Below are positions 26,666 to 36,419 of a DNA stretch of 64,000 nt, piece after piece. A program made the position numbers and the translations under genes. Source of the stretch: an uncultured Roseibium sp. (GTDB lineage: Bacteria; Pseudomonadota; Alphaproteobacteria; Rhizobiales; Stappiaceae); NCBI RefSeq assembly GCF_947494555.1, contig NZ_CANLVF010000001.1:310001-374000 (forward strand), read 5' to 3'. The first letter of the stretch is position 1. Each line of letters begins with the position of its first letter. Under the pieces are notes generated by a model. That model saw only the letters and a program-made list of their open reading frames with translations, made no database searches and was not told the DNA's origin.

Positions 26666-28191
26666 GCACTCGCTTCTTGGTTCAAGGACAATCGTTCAAA
26701 AGCCTCCGGCGGTGCGTTCAGTCCACTCATCAGCCGGGTCATTGCATCGGCCAGCTTTTGTTCGGCAACGGGGTCTGTCAGCGGATTTTGCTGGCCAGGA
26801 TCGGTTTTCAGGTCGTAGAGACGTGTGTCGTCTTCAATGAAACAACCGGGACCGTATGCCCTGGACATTGCAGTTCCCGGCTTTACGGGAATGCGCAAAA
26901 GGGGTGTCCCCTTTGTAAAGGAAAACGGTTCGGCGAGTGTCGCCTCCTGCAGTTCCTCGATTGCGAACGGTTCATAGATGTGGCTTGGCATCAATGTGTA
27001 CTGATAGATTTCCTGCGTCTGCAGGTCTGGCGGATACCGGTGATAGGTGTAACGGCCGTCGGTAATGTTCACCGCGCCGCCGAAGTAGCCGTAGAGGATG
27101 CAATCGTGCGCGGAGGGCCGGCCCTCCAACATCGGCAACAGGGATTGAGCGCTGACTTCCGCCGGCAGGGTCGCCCCGTAGGCTTCCAGGAACGTTGGGG
27201 CCAGGTCGCTGGTCTGTGTTAGGCCCTCGACGCGCTGTCCGTGGCTTTCGGGCCGCCTGGGATCGTGAACGAACAGGGGAATGTGGGCGATTTCCTCATA
27301 GATGTTCATGCGGTTCTTGGCCCAGAAATCGTGTTCACCAAGAAGAAATCCATGATCTGTGGTGACTACCAGGAGCGTGTCACGCCACAGGTTTTCGCGG
27401 TCGAACTGGTCGAGCAGACGCCCAAGCAAGGCATCGCAGAGCGCGATGGTGGCATAGTAGTTTGCGCGCAACTCTTCGCACTCTTCGGGTAGTTCATCCA
27501 CGCGGCCATACCTTGGCCAGTCGAGTATGGGTCCCGTCCAGCCGGTGTCGAAAGGCTTCTTATAGGTTTCAGGTGCGTGAAAAGGTTCGTGCGGATCGAA
27601 GGTTTCAATCTGCAACAGCCAATTGTCAGCGTCCTTGTTTCGGTCGATAAAGTCGATCCCGGCATCAAAAACCCGCACGGAGGGGAAGTCTTTTTCCTCT
27701 TTGATAAATTCCCGGTTGATGATGTTCTGGGCCTTATAGGTCCGGCGGTCGGTCTTGAACTGGGCCGCGGCATATTTTTCTTTCAGGCGGTCCCAATGGG
27801 GTTGAACCATCGCCTTCCAGCGGTCGCCTTCCTGGCCCCGGACAAAGTCATACGTGTCGTACTTTGTGTGATAGGTCGCGCCGCCGTCTTCAAAATAATG
27901 GAAATGATCTGTCACCAGGTGGCTGTAGACCCCTTTTTCCTTCGCCAGCAACTCGGGAAACGAATTGTCGAACGGCTCAATCGGCCCCCAGCTCCTATGC
28001 AGGAAGCTGAGACGGCCCGTGAGCAGGTCGCGCCGCGCGGGCATGCATGGCATTGAGCCAACATAATGTTTTTCAAAGGTTGCGGATCTGGCCGCCAGCC
28101 GGTCGAAGTTTGGCGTCGGGACCCTTCTGCCGCCGTATGGTGAGAGCATGTGCCGGTTGAGGGAGTCGAAAAGCACGAAAACCGTTTTCAT
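26662..28191 (-). CDS. Cytoplasmic sulfatase, Cys type (sulfatase 2)
   Basis: 509 residues from ATG 28191, chosen for the AGGTGA site just upstream; 13 further codons are open but lack a good start. FGly motif C-M-P-A-R at residues 49-53 ('GSMPCMPARRDLLTGR'). 'TTDHGFLLGEHDFWAKN' supplies metal and sulfate ligands. No signal peptide. The N-terminus 'KTVFVLFDSLNRHMLSPYGG' differs clearly from the other four sulfatases, pointing to a separate subfamily and substrate. A 212-base gap without a recognisable gene separates it from the FGE gene upstream and may hold its own promoter. Confidence 0.9.
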   Translation of the reverse strand: MKTVFVLFDSLNRHMLSPYGGRRVPTPNFDRLAARSATFEKHYVGSMPCMPARRDLLTGRLSFLHRSWGPIEPFDNSFPELLAKEKGVYSHLVTDHFHYFEDGGATYHTKYDTYDFVRGQEGDRWKAMVQPHWDRLKEKYAAAQFKTDRRTYKAQNIINREFIKEEKDFPSVRVFDAGIDFIDRNKDADNWLLQIETFDPHEPFHAPETYKKPFDTGWTGPILDWPRYGRVDELPEECEELRANYYATIALCDALLGRLLDQFDRENLWRDTLLVVTTDHGFLLGEHDFWAKNRMNIYEEIAHIPLFVHDPRRPESHGQRVEGLTQTSDLAPTFLEAYGATLPAEVSAQSLLPMLEGRPSAHDCILYGYFGGAVNITDGRYTYHRYPPDLQTQEIYQYTLMPSHIYEPFAIEELQEATLAEPFSFTKGTPLLRIPVKPGTAMSRAYGPGCFIEDDTRLYDLKTDPGQQNPLTDPVAEQKLADAMTRLMSGLNAPPEAFERLSLNQEASA

Positions 28192-28403
28192 AAGATCACC
28201 TGAGTCACTGGGCCGCTCGCAACACCGCAATCGTCACACTGACGGGTGCAGAGCCAAACCGAAGGTTCCGCGAACATGCGTGATTTTCGTCTGTGCGCCC
28301 GGCGTCGTCTTGCGTCATGTAAAGTCCCTAGTCGAAGAGATGCCTGAGACAGACCGCCTGCGAACGCGGGCACTGACGGTCGCATTCGATTCGGAACGAT
28401 TTC

Positions 28404-29360
28404 TTACAGATCAAGGACAACCCTGAACCCCTGGTGGGCCAAACTCGTATCAGGCGAAGCCCCGCTGCGGGCTGGAATCCGGTATCGCCAACAATAGCTT
28501 CGATGGCAAAGAAACGAGCCGCCCTTGAGCAGTTTGTATCCCTTCATTGCCGCAAGTTTTTCCCGGACGGCTTTTCTCAGCGAATGGATTTTGTAGGGTT
28601 CGCAGGTCCATTCCCAGACATTTCCAACCATGTTGTAGAGCCCGAAGTCATTTGGTTTGAAGGATTTTGCCGGAGCCGTTGCCCGGTATCCGTCGAGCGC
28701 CAGGTCGTTTGCGGGAAATTGTCCTTGCCAGATGTTGCAGGGCTGGAAGTCTTCATCGTCCGGCTCTCTTGAGCCCCAGGGGTAGGGCACGTCGCCGAGA
28801 TTTCCGCGTGCTGCATGTTCCCACTCGGCTTCTGTCGGAAGACGTCCTCCGGCCCACCGGGCGAAGGCCATGGCATCATTCCAGGAAACGTGCACGACCG
28901 GGTGATCGGGGTCCCAAAGTGTCTGCGTTCCGGTGCCGGCGATGTTGCGCCAGTCCGCACCATGAACCTTGCGCCACCAGTCCGCTGAGGCGACAGCCAG
29001 CGTCGCACCGGTGTTTTGCGGAACGAGCGACCAGAACACGAAAGACCAGCCATAACGCTCCGCGTCGGTTACGTAGCCTGTCGAGTCGACAAATTTTTTG
29101 AACTGGGCATTGGTGATCGTGGTCTCGGTCATTCGAAAGCCGGCCAGCGGCGCTGACTTGCGAAGCTCTTCACCATCGTTGGGAATACGCGGATGACCTG
29201 TCCCGAGAACGGGCAGGCCGGCGGGAATGACGACCGTTTCCAACCTGATGCCGGTATCTAAGTTTCCTGCAGGCTGGCTCTGCGCGGGCTCCCCCGGCAG
29301 AGCATCATCCCTGCAAGGAGTACAACATGCCGCTTTTGGAGCCGGTCCGACAGTCATCAT
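28404..29360 (-). CDS. Formylglycine-generating enzyme (FGE/SUMF1 type)
   Basis: 318 residues. The FGE-sulfatase fold is complete: 'FKKFVDSTGYVTDAERYGWSF', 'HPVVHVSWNDAMAFARWAG', 'RLPTEAEWEHAARG', 'NMVGNVWEW'. The copper-binding catalytic Cys pair is C285 and C290 in 'GGSFLCHRSYCWRYR', matching CHRSYC of human FGE, so this is likely a true FGE rather than a related ergothioneine or kinase-like protein. It converts the sulfatase Cys to formylglycine in the cytoplasm. The N-terminus has a CC-x2-C cluster ('AACCTPCRDD'). It sits directly after sulfatase 3, stop to start. Confidence 0.92.
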   Translation of the reverse strand: MMTVGPAPKAACCTPCRDDALPGEPAQSQPAGNLDTGIRLETVVIPAGLPVLGTGHPRIPNDGEELRKSAPLAGFRMTETTITNAQFKKFVDSTGYVTDAERYGWSFVFWSLVPQNTGATLAVASADWWRKVHGADWRNIAGTGTQTLWDPDHPVVHVSWNDAMAFARWAGGRLPTEAEWEHAARGNLGDVPYPWGSREPDDEDFQPCNIWQGQFPANDLALDGYRATAPAKSFKPNDFGLYNMVGNVWEWTCEPYKIHSLRKAVREKLAAMKGYKLLKGGSFLCHRSYCWRYRIPARSGASPDTSLAHQGFRVVLDL

Positions 29361-30896
29361 TCAGGCCTGGGCAACTCGTGCCGATTTCATCGGTTCCGAA
29401 CTCTGGACGCCCTGCATCATCCGCAAGAGCATTTGTGATTTCACAGACTGGTTCGCCGGATCGTGCCAAAGATTTTTGGTTTCGGAGGGGTCCATGTGAA
29501 GATCGAATAATTCCCCATGCTCTTCCGTTCGATAAACCGAGATCTTGTAACGCTCCTCGACATATGTCGTAACGTGGGGCATGACCGGATTATGCCGATT
29601 TTCACATATGGCAAATTTTCTCGCCGGGGGTCCGGTTTCCTGCCAAGTCGAGAGCTGGGAAACACCTTGCAGCTCCGGTGCGGGCCCAAGGCCTGCAACT
29701 TCGAGAAATGTTGGTGTCAGATCAAGCAGACTTTGGATCGCATTGCTCACCCTGTCTGACGGCACACACGAGGGCCAGCTGACGATGAACGGAACCCGCA
29801 GCATGTCCTCGTAGTGAAACGGGCCTTTCGCCACCAGGCCATGTTGACCCAGAAAGTGTCCATGGTCGGTCGTGAATACGATCAGCGTGTCTTCAGTCAT
29901 ACCCTCGGCGTCGAGATAGTCCAGGATCCGGCCCACTTCCCGGTCAAGGAAACTCATCATGCCGTAATACGTGGCCATGTCTTTCCTGAGGTCCTCTTGC
30001 GGATAAAGATGGCTGTCGCAGCCGTGCGCTTCGTGCGGTTCATGCCAACCGTCAAAATCCGGGTTTTTCTCCTGCGTCTTTGCGAAATGCGGCGCGTTGA
30101 GCTCGTGTTCACCGGGAACCACTTCTCCAGGTTCCATATCAGCCGGATCGTACATGGACGCCCAAGGTTCAGGCACGGTGTAGGGCGGGTGCGGATCGGG
30201 AAAACTCGTCCATAGAAAGAATGGCTTTCGGTCCTGTTGTGCCTTCTTGATGAAGGCGAGCGAACGCTCGCCAATCCAGGGCGTATAATGCAGGTCTTCA
30301 GGCAGCTGCCAGTGCCGGTCTTTCCGCGCCCAGTAGGGTGCGTCGGGTGCACGCTCGGGAGCCTTTGGTGCTGCCTCGCCCGGAAGCGGCTGAAAGTAGT
30401 CTTTCCAATCGCTCAGGCCCTGATCTTCCAACCAGGCGGCATAGTGCTGACCGACATGGCTTTCATCGGTGTGATTGCGCACCAGTTCCACATGTTCAAA
30501 GCCATAGTAGGGGCCATTGAAATCCCGCCAGAAGGGCAGGTCACGCAAAGTGGGCTGCTTTTCCAGGCTGTCACCCGCAAGCGGCTGAAAATGTGCCTTG
30601 CCGATCAATCCGGTCGCGTAGCCGGCCTTCGACAGGAGACTTCCGACCGTGGGAATATTCTCATCCAGTCTGCACCCGATGGTCCAGGCGCCGTGCTGGG
30701 AAGGATAAAGGCCGGTGATAATGCTTGACCTTGAAGGCGTGCAGGTGGGAGCGGGGCAGTAAGCCTTGTCAAAACGCGTGCCGGATTTGCATAGGCGGTC
30801 GAGGTTCGGCGTCTTGATCTTCGGATTAACGGCACCGAGCGCGCTGAAGTGTTGCTGATCGGTCGTAATGAGTAGGATGTTGGTGCGTTTGGTCAA
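29361..30896 (-). CDS. Cytoplasmic sulfatase, Cys type (sulfatase 3)
   Basis: 511 residues from a TTG start at 30896 with GTGAGG upstream; no internal ATG is plausible. FGly motif C-T-P-S-R at residues 52-56; 'TTDHGHFLGQHGLVAKG' and 'IGKAHF' are the metal/sulfate-binding segments. No signal peptide. It resembles sulfatase 1 in layout ('PYYGFEHVEL' versus 'PYFGFQHVEL'), so these two may be paralogues. Seven bases after the permease gene and abutting the FGE gene. Confidence 0.92.
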   Translation of the reverse strand: MTKRTNILLITTDQQHFSALGAVNPKIKTPNLDRLCKSGTRFDKAYCPAPTCTPSRSSIITGLYPSQHGAWTIGCRLDENIPTVGSLLSKAGYATGLIGKAHFQPLAGDSLEKQPTLRDLPFWRDFNGPYYGFEHVELVRNHTDESHVGQHYAAWLEDQGLSDWKDYFQPLPGEAAPKAPERAPDAPYWARKDRHWQLPEDLHYTPWIGERSLAFIKKAQQDRKPFFLWTSFPDPHPPYTVPEPWASMYDPADMEPGEVVPGEHELNAPHFAKTQEKNPDFDGWHEPHEAHGCDSHLYPQEDLRKDMATYYGMMSFLDREVGRILDYLDAEGMTEDTLIVFTTDHGHFLGQHGLVAKGPFHYEDMLRVPFIVSWPSCVPSDRVSNAIQSLLDLTPTFLEVAGLGPAPELQGVSQLSTWQETGPPARKFAICENRHNPVMPHVTTYVEERYKISVYRTEEHGELFDLHMDPSETKNLWHDPANQSVKSQMLLRMMQGVQSSEPMKSARVAQA

Positions 30897-30902
30897 TTTG
30901 CC

Positions 30903-31769
30903 TCACCCTTTAACGGCACCGGCAAGGCCGTTTATGAAGTAGCGTTGAAGAAGGATAAAGAGGATCACAACAGGGACGATCGAGATCGTTGCGGCCGCCG
31001 ACATGCCAGTCCAGTCGATGGACTGCTCACCCTTGAACGCATATATGCCGACCGACAGCGTTCGAATTGCCGGATTGGCAAGAGTGATCACCAGCGGCAG
31101 CAGAAAATCATTCCATGCGTGAAGCACCTGCATGATGATGACCGTGACCACCATGGGCCGCGCAAGTGGCAACATCACGTACCAGAAAATCTTGAAAAAG
31201 CTGACGCCTTCGACACGCGCGGCTTCTTCCAGCTCTTTCGGCAATTGGCTGAAATACCCGGCGAAAAGAACGACAAACACGACCATCGCGTGGCCTGATG
31301 TCGCCAGCGTCAGACCGAAGAGATTTGCCGACAATCCCATCATGCTGAGCAGTTCGAAGACGGGTATGATGGTGAAACCCTGCGGTATGAAGACGGTTGC
31401 CACAAACGCGACGAAAAAGACTTTGCGGCCAGGAAAACTGTAACGGCCGAGCACGTATCCGAGCATCGCCGTGCTTATGGTCACGAGAAAGACGGAACCC
31501 GCCGTTACGATGAGCGTATTGAAGAAATACCGTCCCATATTCGCTTCGACCCAGGCACGTCTGTAGTTGTCCAGCATGAGTTCCTGCGGGATCAGTCCGG
31601 GATTGGCAAACATCTCCATGTTCGACTTCAGAGACGTCGAAACCATCCACAGAAACGGGTAGATCCAGATAAGGCACAAGAATGCGAGAATGGCTGACGT
31701 CAGAGCTATTTTCGCTGTTGGAGCATGATCGCCAAACATGATCCGCTTGGGTGACAAAAGCCCGATCAC
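30903..31769 (-). CDS. Sugar ABC transporter permease, MalG type
   Basis: 288 residues, GTG start overlapping the upstream permease stop. Six helices with EAA loop 'ELEEAARVEGVSFFKIFWYVMLPLARP'. Works with the permease and binding protein encoded upstream. No ATPase gene lies in this operon. Confidence 0.9.
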   Translation of the reverse strand: MIGLLSPKRIMFGDHAPTAKIALTSAILAFLCLIWIYPFLWMVSTSLKSNMEMFANPGLIPQELMLDNYRRAWVEANMGRYFFNTLIVTAGSVFLVTISTAMLGYVLGRYSFPGRKVFFVAFVATVFIPQGFTIIPVFELLSMMGLSANLFGLTLATSGHAMVVFVVLFAGYFSQLPKELEEAARVEGVSFFKIFWYVMLPLARPMVVTVIIMQVLHAWNDFLLPLVITLANPAIRTLSVGIYAFKGEQSIDWTGMSAAATISIVPVVILFILLQRYFINGLAGAVKG

Positions 31770-32782
31770 ATTGCACCTCCCGCATTGGACTTGCGGGCGC
31801 GCCTGGTTGCGAGCGCCTGCAAAATCGTCAGGGATAGTAGAACGGCGCCGAAGAGTACCCCTGCAGCGGCAGCGTAGCCGAGCTGAGGGATGCTGCCATC
31901 GTCTGCAGCAAACGCGTTACGGTATATGAAAATCTCCATAACTTCCGAGCCGAAGAACGGACCGCCGTTTGTCATCGACATGATCAGCGGAAACACGTTC
32001 AAAGCGGCCACTGATGAAATCAGAAGGATTGCCAGCGCAAATGGCTTGATGATCGGCAGGACTACGTGGATCGCAAGACGGTATCCTCTGCAGTTGTCGA
32101 GGCGGGCGGCATCGTAGACATCATCGGGGACTGTCTGTAGCGCGGCCAGCCAATAGATCAGAGTGATGCCCAGCCATTTCCAGATATAGACACCGATAAC
32201 AGACGGCATCACCGTTTCGGTGGACCCGAGAAAATCGATCGGCCGGCTCGTCAGTCCCAGATCCAGGAGAAGCCCGTTCACGGGGCCGTTGAACGGACTG
32301 AGCAGAAAGGTCCAGACAATGCCGATCACGGCGACAGGCGTTACCACAGGCAGGAAAATCATCGTGCGGAAGAAGGTCGACAGTTTGAGCAGCTGCATGT
32401 TCAGAACCATCGCCAGTACGAGAGAAATCGTCATCTGCAGGGGGACAGTTCCAGCCAGAAACAACAGGGATCGGCCGAAGGCATTCCAGAAAATCGGGTC
32501 CTGAAACAGCTTTGTGAAGTTTCCAAAACCGACGAAGATCTTCGTTGCCGTAAACCCGGTCCAGTCATGCATTGCGTAAAACACGGCGGCGAAAATCGGG
32601 TAAAAGACGAACATACCCGCGAGTACCAGACCCGGTAGCATCATAAGGTAATGGAAGCGGTAGGTCCGGAGCGTACCGAGTATGTTCATGAGGTTGCTTG
32701 TGCTGTGGCCGGTTGAAGCATGTGAACAGGTTAGTCTGTCTAAAGGTTGAATGAGACGTGCGCTTTGAGTTTGTTTGTACAT
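31766..32782 (-). CDS. Sugar ABC transporter permease, MalF type
   Basis: 338 residues from ATG 32782, with GAAGG nine bases upstream. ATG 32689, which begins at 'MNILGTLRTYRFHYLMMLPG', would give a more typical N-terminus, so the first 31 residues are uncertain. EAA loop is 'VYDAARLDNCRGYRLAIHVVLPII'. Partner of the MalG-type permease that overlaps its 3' end. Confidence 0.88.
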   Translation of the reverse strand: MYKQTQSARLIQPLDRLTCSHASTGHSTSNLMNILGTLRTYRFHYLMMLPGLVLAGMFVFYPIFAAVFYAMHDWTGFTATKIFVGFGNFTKLFQDPIFWNAFGRSLLFLAGTVPLQMTISLVLAMVLNMQLLKLSTFFRTMIFLPVVTPVAVIGIVWTFLLSPFNGPVNGLLLDLGLTSRPIDFLGSTETVMPSVIGVYIWKWLGITLIYWLAALQTVPDDVYDAARLDNCRGYRLAIHVVLPIIKPFALAILLISSVAALNVFPLIMSMTNGGPFFGSEVMEIFIYRNAFAADDGSIPQLGYAAAAGVLFGAVLLSLTILQALATRRARKSNAGGAM

Positions 32783-32955
32783 TTGCACAAGCCTTCAATA
32801 CTTCCGCAAGCGGTGGTCCGGTCCGTTATGCATTGTCTGACAATCACTGTTCGGTTGCGCGGGCAGTAGCGGCACGCGTCTGGTGGCAGTGCGTTTGAAC
32901 ACCACAAAACCCCGCATGAATAGCGAAACCGTGGCTCATGCGAGACAACGGAAAA

Positions 32956-32980
32956 GGGGCCGCTTGTGGGGAGCGACCCC
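32956..32980 (-). terminator. Intercistronic hairpin between binding-protein and permease genes
   Basis: GGGGCCGCT (32956-32964) pairs with AGCGACCCC (32972-32980) apart from one central mismatch. Read on the minus strand it is followed by TTTTCC. It lies 17 bases beyond the binding-protein stop and probably lowers expression of the membrane genes relative to the binding protein. Confidence 0.55.
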
Positions 32981-32996
32981 CGATTGGAAACCGTCT

Positions 32997-34496
32997 TCAG
33001 TAGTCAGCCGCACCAAAATCGGCTTCGGGGTTCCAATTGGAGAAAACAAGCTCAGACCGGTCAACTTCGGCTCCGTCCGCTTTTGCCTTGGCAAAGGCTG
33101 CGTCCAGCGCCGTATTGTAGCGGTCCTTGAGCGCCACCATCTGTTCTTTCGGGCCTGAAAGCTGGCCGGCAACAAGACCTTGCACGGTGCGGGCGAAGTT
33201 CACGTCCGGCGCGACATAGGAGGCGACCACCTTGGACAGATCGCCATTGCGCACCAGCGGGTTGGGGCCGACACGAATCTGGTCATTGAACAGGTTGAGG
33301 ATCTGTTTTGACCGCGGCGACATTTCAGCCTTGGCGACAGCCTCCGGCATGATCGGCGGATCGCCGGCGCCAACAACATTGGCCCACTCTACCTGGCCTT
33401 CCAGTGTGCCAAGATAATGGAATATCTCTCCGGCGATCGCGCCGTTTTGCGAGCCCGACCATAAACTGATCGTGTTGGGTTTTGCCCCACCCTGGCTGAT
33501 TGTCAGTTTGCCCTGTTCGCCGCTTTCCGGAACCGGTGCGGAAGACAGGCCGAAATCGAATTCGGGGTTCTGGGCTTCCCACGACGGAATGTTCCACGGT
33601 CCCTGGAGGATCATACCGGCGGCGCCTTGCGGCATATATGCCCTGGCCTGAGGGGCATTCAAGTTCATGAGGCCGGGGAACATGCTTCCATCGGACTGCA
33701 TGGCAAGCAGTAATTCGATCGCCGCAATGTACTCGTCGCTGTCAAAGACATATTCACCTGTCCGCAGATCGATGTCTGCATCCAGAATGCCATCGCCGCC
33801 TGCACTTGCGCCTCCAATCCTGCCAATGTTGCGTACAACATCAGCCCAACGGTTGAGCTGTGAGCCACCGATGATAAATCCGAAGTAACGGCCCTGACCG
33901 GCTTCCGTGATCTTGCGCGCAGCTTCCCTGAATTGCGCATGTGTCAGCGGTTTCGATTCTGGATCGTACCCGGCTGCCTCCATATAGGCCTTATTGTAAA
34001 GCAGGTGCGATGCGTAACGCTTGTTGGATGTAAATGGCAATCCGTAGGTCTTGCCGTCAAACTCGTTGATGCCGGGCAAAAAGGCTCCAGCCGGGAACCC
34101 GGCCTTCCATTCATCGATATTCGGGATGAACTCATCATAGGGTTGAACCCAACCCTGGCTGACGGCATCGGCCAGGCTGAAGTTTCGAGGCAGCACGAAA
34201 ACGTCGTGAGCCGTGTTGTTGCGTACCCCGAGCGGAACCACTTTGGCGATTTCATTCCAGGGCAGCGGGTCGTAGATGATGTCGATTTCCCGCGCTTTTG
34301 CATAGTCCGCAAAGAATTTCTTGAAGAAGACCGCCTTCTGATCGCCACTGTCGATCCAGCGAAACGTTGCCCCGTTGGGCACATCATTCAACGGTGCAGG
34401 TACCGTTTGCGCGAAGGACACGCCAGATCCGAACGTTGCTGCTGCCGCACCTGCGCCGGCCAGAAATGAACGACGTGAAAGACGATTAAAACCCAT
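32997..34496 (-). CDS. Sugar ABC transporter substrate-binding protein (family 1, Tat signal)
   Basis: 499 residues, longer than the usual 410-450. The N-terminus 'NRLSRRSFLAGAGAAAATFG' with RRSFLAG is a twin-arginine signal, so it is exported folded. The family 1 solute-binding fold is indicated by 'AGFPAGAFLPGINEFDGKTYGLPFTSNKR' divided into its parts and 'GPWNIPSWEAQN'. As first gene of an operon with two sulfatases and an FGE, its ligand is probably a sulfated saccharide. Divergent from a LysR gene. Confidence 0.88.
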   Translation of the reverse strand: MGFNRLSRRSFLAGAGAAAATFGSGVSFAQTVPAPLNDVPNGATFRWIDSGDQKAVFFKKFFADYAKAREIDIIYDPLPWNEIAKVVPLGVRNNTAHDVFVLPRNFSLADAVSQGWVQPYDEFIPNIDEWKAGFPAGAFLPGINEFDGKTYGLPFTSNKRYASHLLYNKAYMEAAGYDPESKPLTHAQFREAARKITEAGQGRYFGFIIGGSQLNRWADVVRNIGRIGGASAGGDGILDADIDLRTGEYVFDSDEYIAAIELLLAMQSDGSMFPGLMNLNAPQARAYMPQGAAGMILQGPWNIPSWEAQNPEFDFGLSSAPVPESGEQGKLTISQGGAKPNTISLWSGSQNGAIAGEIFHYLGTLEGQVEWANVVGAGDPPIMPEAVAKAEMSPRSKQILNLFNDQIRVGPNPLVRNGDLSKVVASYVAPDVNFARTVQGLVAGQLSGPKEQMVALKDRYNTALDAAFAKAKADGAEVDRSELVFSNWNPEADFGAADY

Positions 34497-34604
34497 GATT
34501 TCCCTCCCAATCGATGCAATGCATCAGGATTTTGAGCAAGGTAGAGCGTTTGAAATGATAACGCATTTGAAAATTTTCTTCTTTTTGATTAAAAAAGTTG
34601 ATCA

Positions 34605-35531
34605 ATGACCTATGATCCCGAATCTTTGCGCCGGCTTGTTGCAATCGTTGAAACGAGCAACATGCGTGCGGCGGCCGAAACGGTTGGGGTGACGCAACCG
34701 GCACTCACACGCAGCCTCAAACTTCTTGAAACGGCAGCCGGAGGCGCGCTGTTCGAGCGTCGTGACAGGGGCATGCATCTGACGGCATTGGGGAAACTGG
34801 TTCACGCTCATGCCCGTCATCTTCTGCGCGAGCATCAGCTTGCAGAGGCCGAGCTGCGCGCTCTGCAAGACGGCGAACAGGGCCAGTTGCGTATCGCCGC
34901 TGCTCCGGTCTGGATGACGACCATCTTGCCGTCTGCGGTCGCCAGAGTGCACAGGATTTATCCCAAGCTGCTGATCAAGCTGAAATCCGCAAACTACAGC
35001 GAAGCCGTCATGGGGTTGAAAGAGGGGGAGTTCGACGTTTTCTTCGGCGGGTTTCAGCGTCGTGAGTCGTTGCCGTCGTTCCTTGTTCGCAAACCGCTCT
35101 TCAGCGCGAAGCTTGTCATTGTCGCCCACCAGGATCATCCGATCCATAAGCGTAGCGTTCGGGCAGAAGATCTGATCGAGCAAATGTGGCTGTCTTACCA
35201 AAGCGAGATTGCTTATCTCGACACGATCAACACAATGCTGGAAGACACCAGTGAAGTCAGCATCGGTGCGAGCCTTCAATGTGACTCCATGCTCACCGCG
35301 CTGGAGTTGCTGAGACAGGGTGACTACCTCGCCGTCCTACCCAGCAGCTTCCTGAATTCCGCAAACGGGGAGGGGTTGAAAGTGGTCTCAACCGATCTGC
35401 CTGCAATCCGGTATGCCTCGGGCCCGATTTACAGGCGCAGTCTTGAGGCCAATCGTGCCATGCGGATGCTACTTGAAATTGCCGAGGCCCAGGTATCTTC
35501 TTTTTCGAATTGGGAGCTTGGCCCGTCTTGA
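34605..35531 (+). CDS. LysR-family transcriptional regulator
   Basis: 308 residues. Winged helix-turn-helix 'SLRRLVAIVETSNMRAAAETVG' and 'VTQPALTRSLKLLETAAGG' at residues 7-50, then a periplasmic-binding-protein-like sensor domain. It diverges from the sulfated-sugar importer/sulfatase operon with 108 bases between starts, the standard arrangement for a LysR activator of that operon. A TTGATCAA palindrome overlaps its start region. Confidence 0.9.
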   Translation: MTYDPESLRRLVAIVETSNMRAAAETVGVTQPALTRSLKLLETAAGGALFERRDRGMHLTALGKLVHAHARHLLREHQLAEAELRALQDGEQGQLRIAAAPVWMTTILPSAVARVHRIYPKLLIKLKSANYSEAVMGLKEGEFDVFFGGFQRRESLPSFLVRKPLFSAKLVIVAHQDHPIHKRSVRAEDLIEQMWLSYQSEIAYLDTINTMLEDTSEVSIGASLQCDSMLTALELLRQGDYLAVLPSSFLNSANGEGLKVVSTDLPAIRYASGPIYRRSLEANRAMRMLLEIAEAQVSSFSNWELGPS

Positions 35532-35730
35532 CGAAAGCTCCTCAGGACGTGCCCTTCTGACATCGGATATGCGGTTTGCAAAAAAGCAGACAGGCCGCAT
35601 GCTGCTTGGCGGCACAGCGGACCTTTGCCCGGTTGGCGGCAATCTGAACCAATCAGGCTGGAATTGAAGGATGTAATTTTTGCTTGAACTGTTAGAACGG
35701 GATTCTGGAGCAAAAATAATCGGAACGCAC

Positions 35731-36408
35731 ATGGTTCAGCGAACGTACGAGCGGGTTCTTTCACTGATCAAAGACAAGATTGAGAGTGGCGAGTACAAGC
35801 CGCTGAGCCGGCTTCCTGCTGAACGGGAACTGGCCGCACTTTTTGATGTAAGCAGAACTACCGTGCGCGAAGCATTGCTTGCACTTGAAGCAGCACGGCT
35901 GATTGAGATCCGCGACCGGTCCGGTGCGTATGTCATGCCCAATCAGAACGACGACATTTCACTTCTGCAGGCGATCAAAAGTACGCCGGGTCCTTATGAA
36001 GTTCTGCAAATGCGCAGGCTTATCGAGGGCGAGGCCTGTTTTCTTGTAGCCTTGAATGCTTCCGAACAAAGTCTGTCGCGTATTGTGGAGGCCAACCAGG
36101 CCAACGCTGATGTCCCCCCGGACGATACACCGGAGTTCCATCAGGCAACACGTGCCTTTCACATGAGTATTGCACATGCTTCGGAAAACAGCTTGTTCCC
36201 CGAATTGCTCGACTATCTCTGGGAGCAAAAGAGCGGCAAATTGTGGGAAGGGTGGTATCGCGGAACAAGGTCCCACAAGAACCGCCTGAAGGTCGTCGAC
36301 AACAATCAGGAGATCACCGACGCGCTTACATCGCGGCGGCCGCAGGCGGCGCGCACGGCGATGCAGCATCACATCGACTGGATGATCGCCAGATTCCTGA
36401 GCTATTGA
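35731..36408 (+). CDS. GntR-family regulator, FCD subfamily
   Basis: 225 residues from ATG 35731, which matches the N-terminus of FCD regulators ('VQRTYERVLSLIKDKIESGEY'); a TTG at 35680 would add 17 residues. Winged helix 'LPAERELAALFDVSRTTVREALLALE', then an all-helical FCD effector domain with metal-ligand-type 'EFHQATRAFHMSIAHASEN'. ExuR/UxuR/PdhR-like members bind TTGGTnnnACCAA-type sites; such sites precede the ThDP-enzyme operon (39085-39130) and the sulfatase/FGE divergent promoter (46027-46041). Effector is likely a sugar acid or other carboxylate. Confidence 0.9.
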   Translation: MVQRTYERVLSLIKDKIESGEYKPLSRLPAERELAALFDVSRTTVREALLALEAARLIEIRDRSGAYVMPNQNDDISLLQAIKSTPGPYEVLQMRRLIEGEACFLVALNASEQSLSRIVEANQANADVPPDDTPEFHQATRAFHMSIAHASENSLFPELLDYLWEQKSGKLWEGWYRGTRSHKNRLKVVDNNQEITDALTSRRPQAARTAMQHHIDWMIARFLSY

Positions 36409-36419
36409 CCGCGCCCCGG

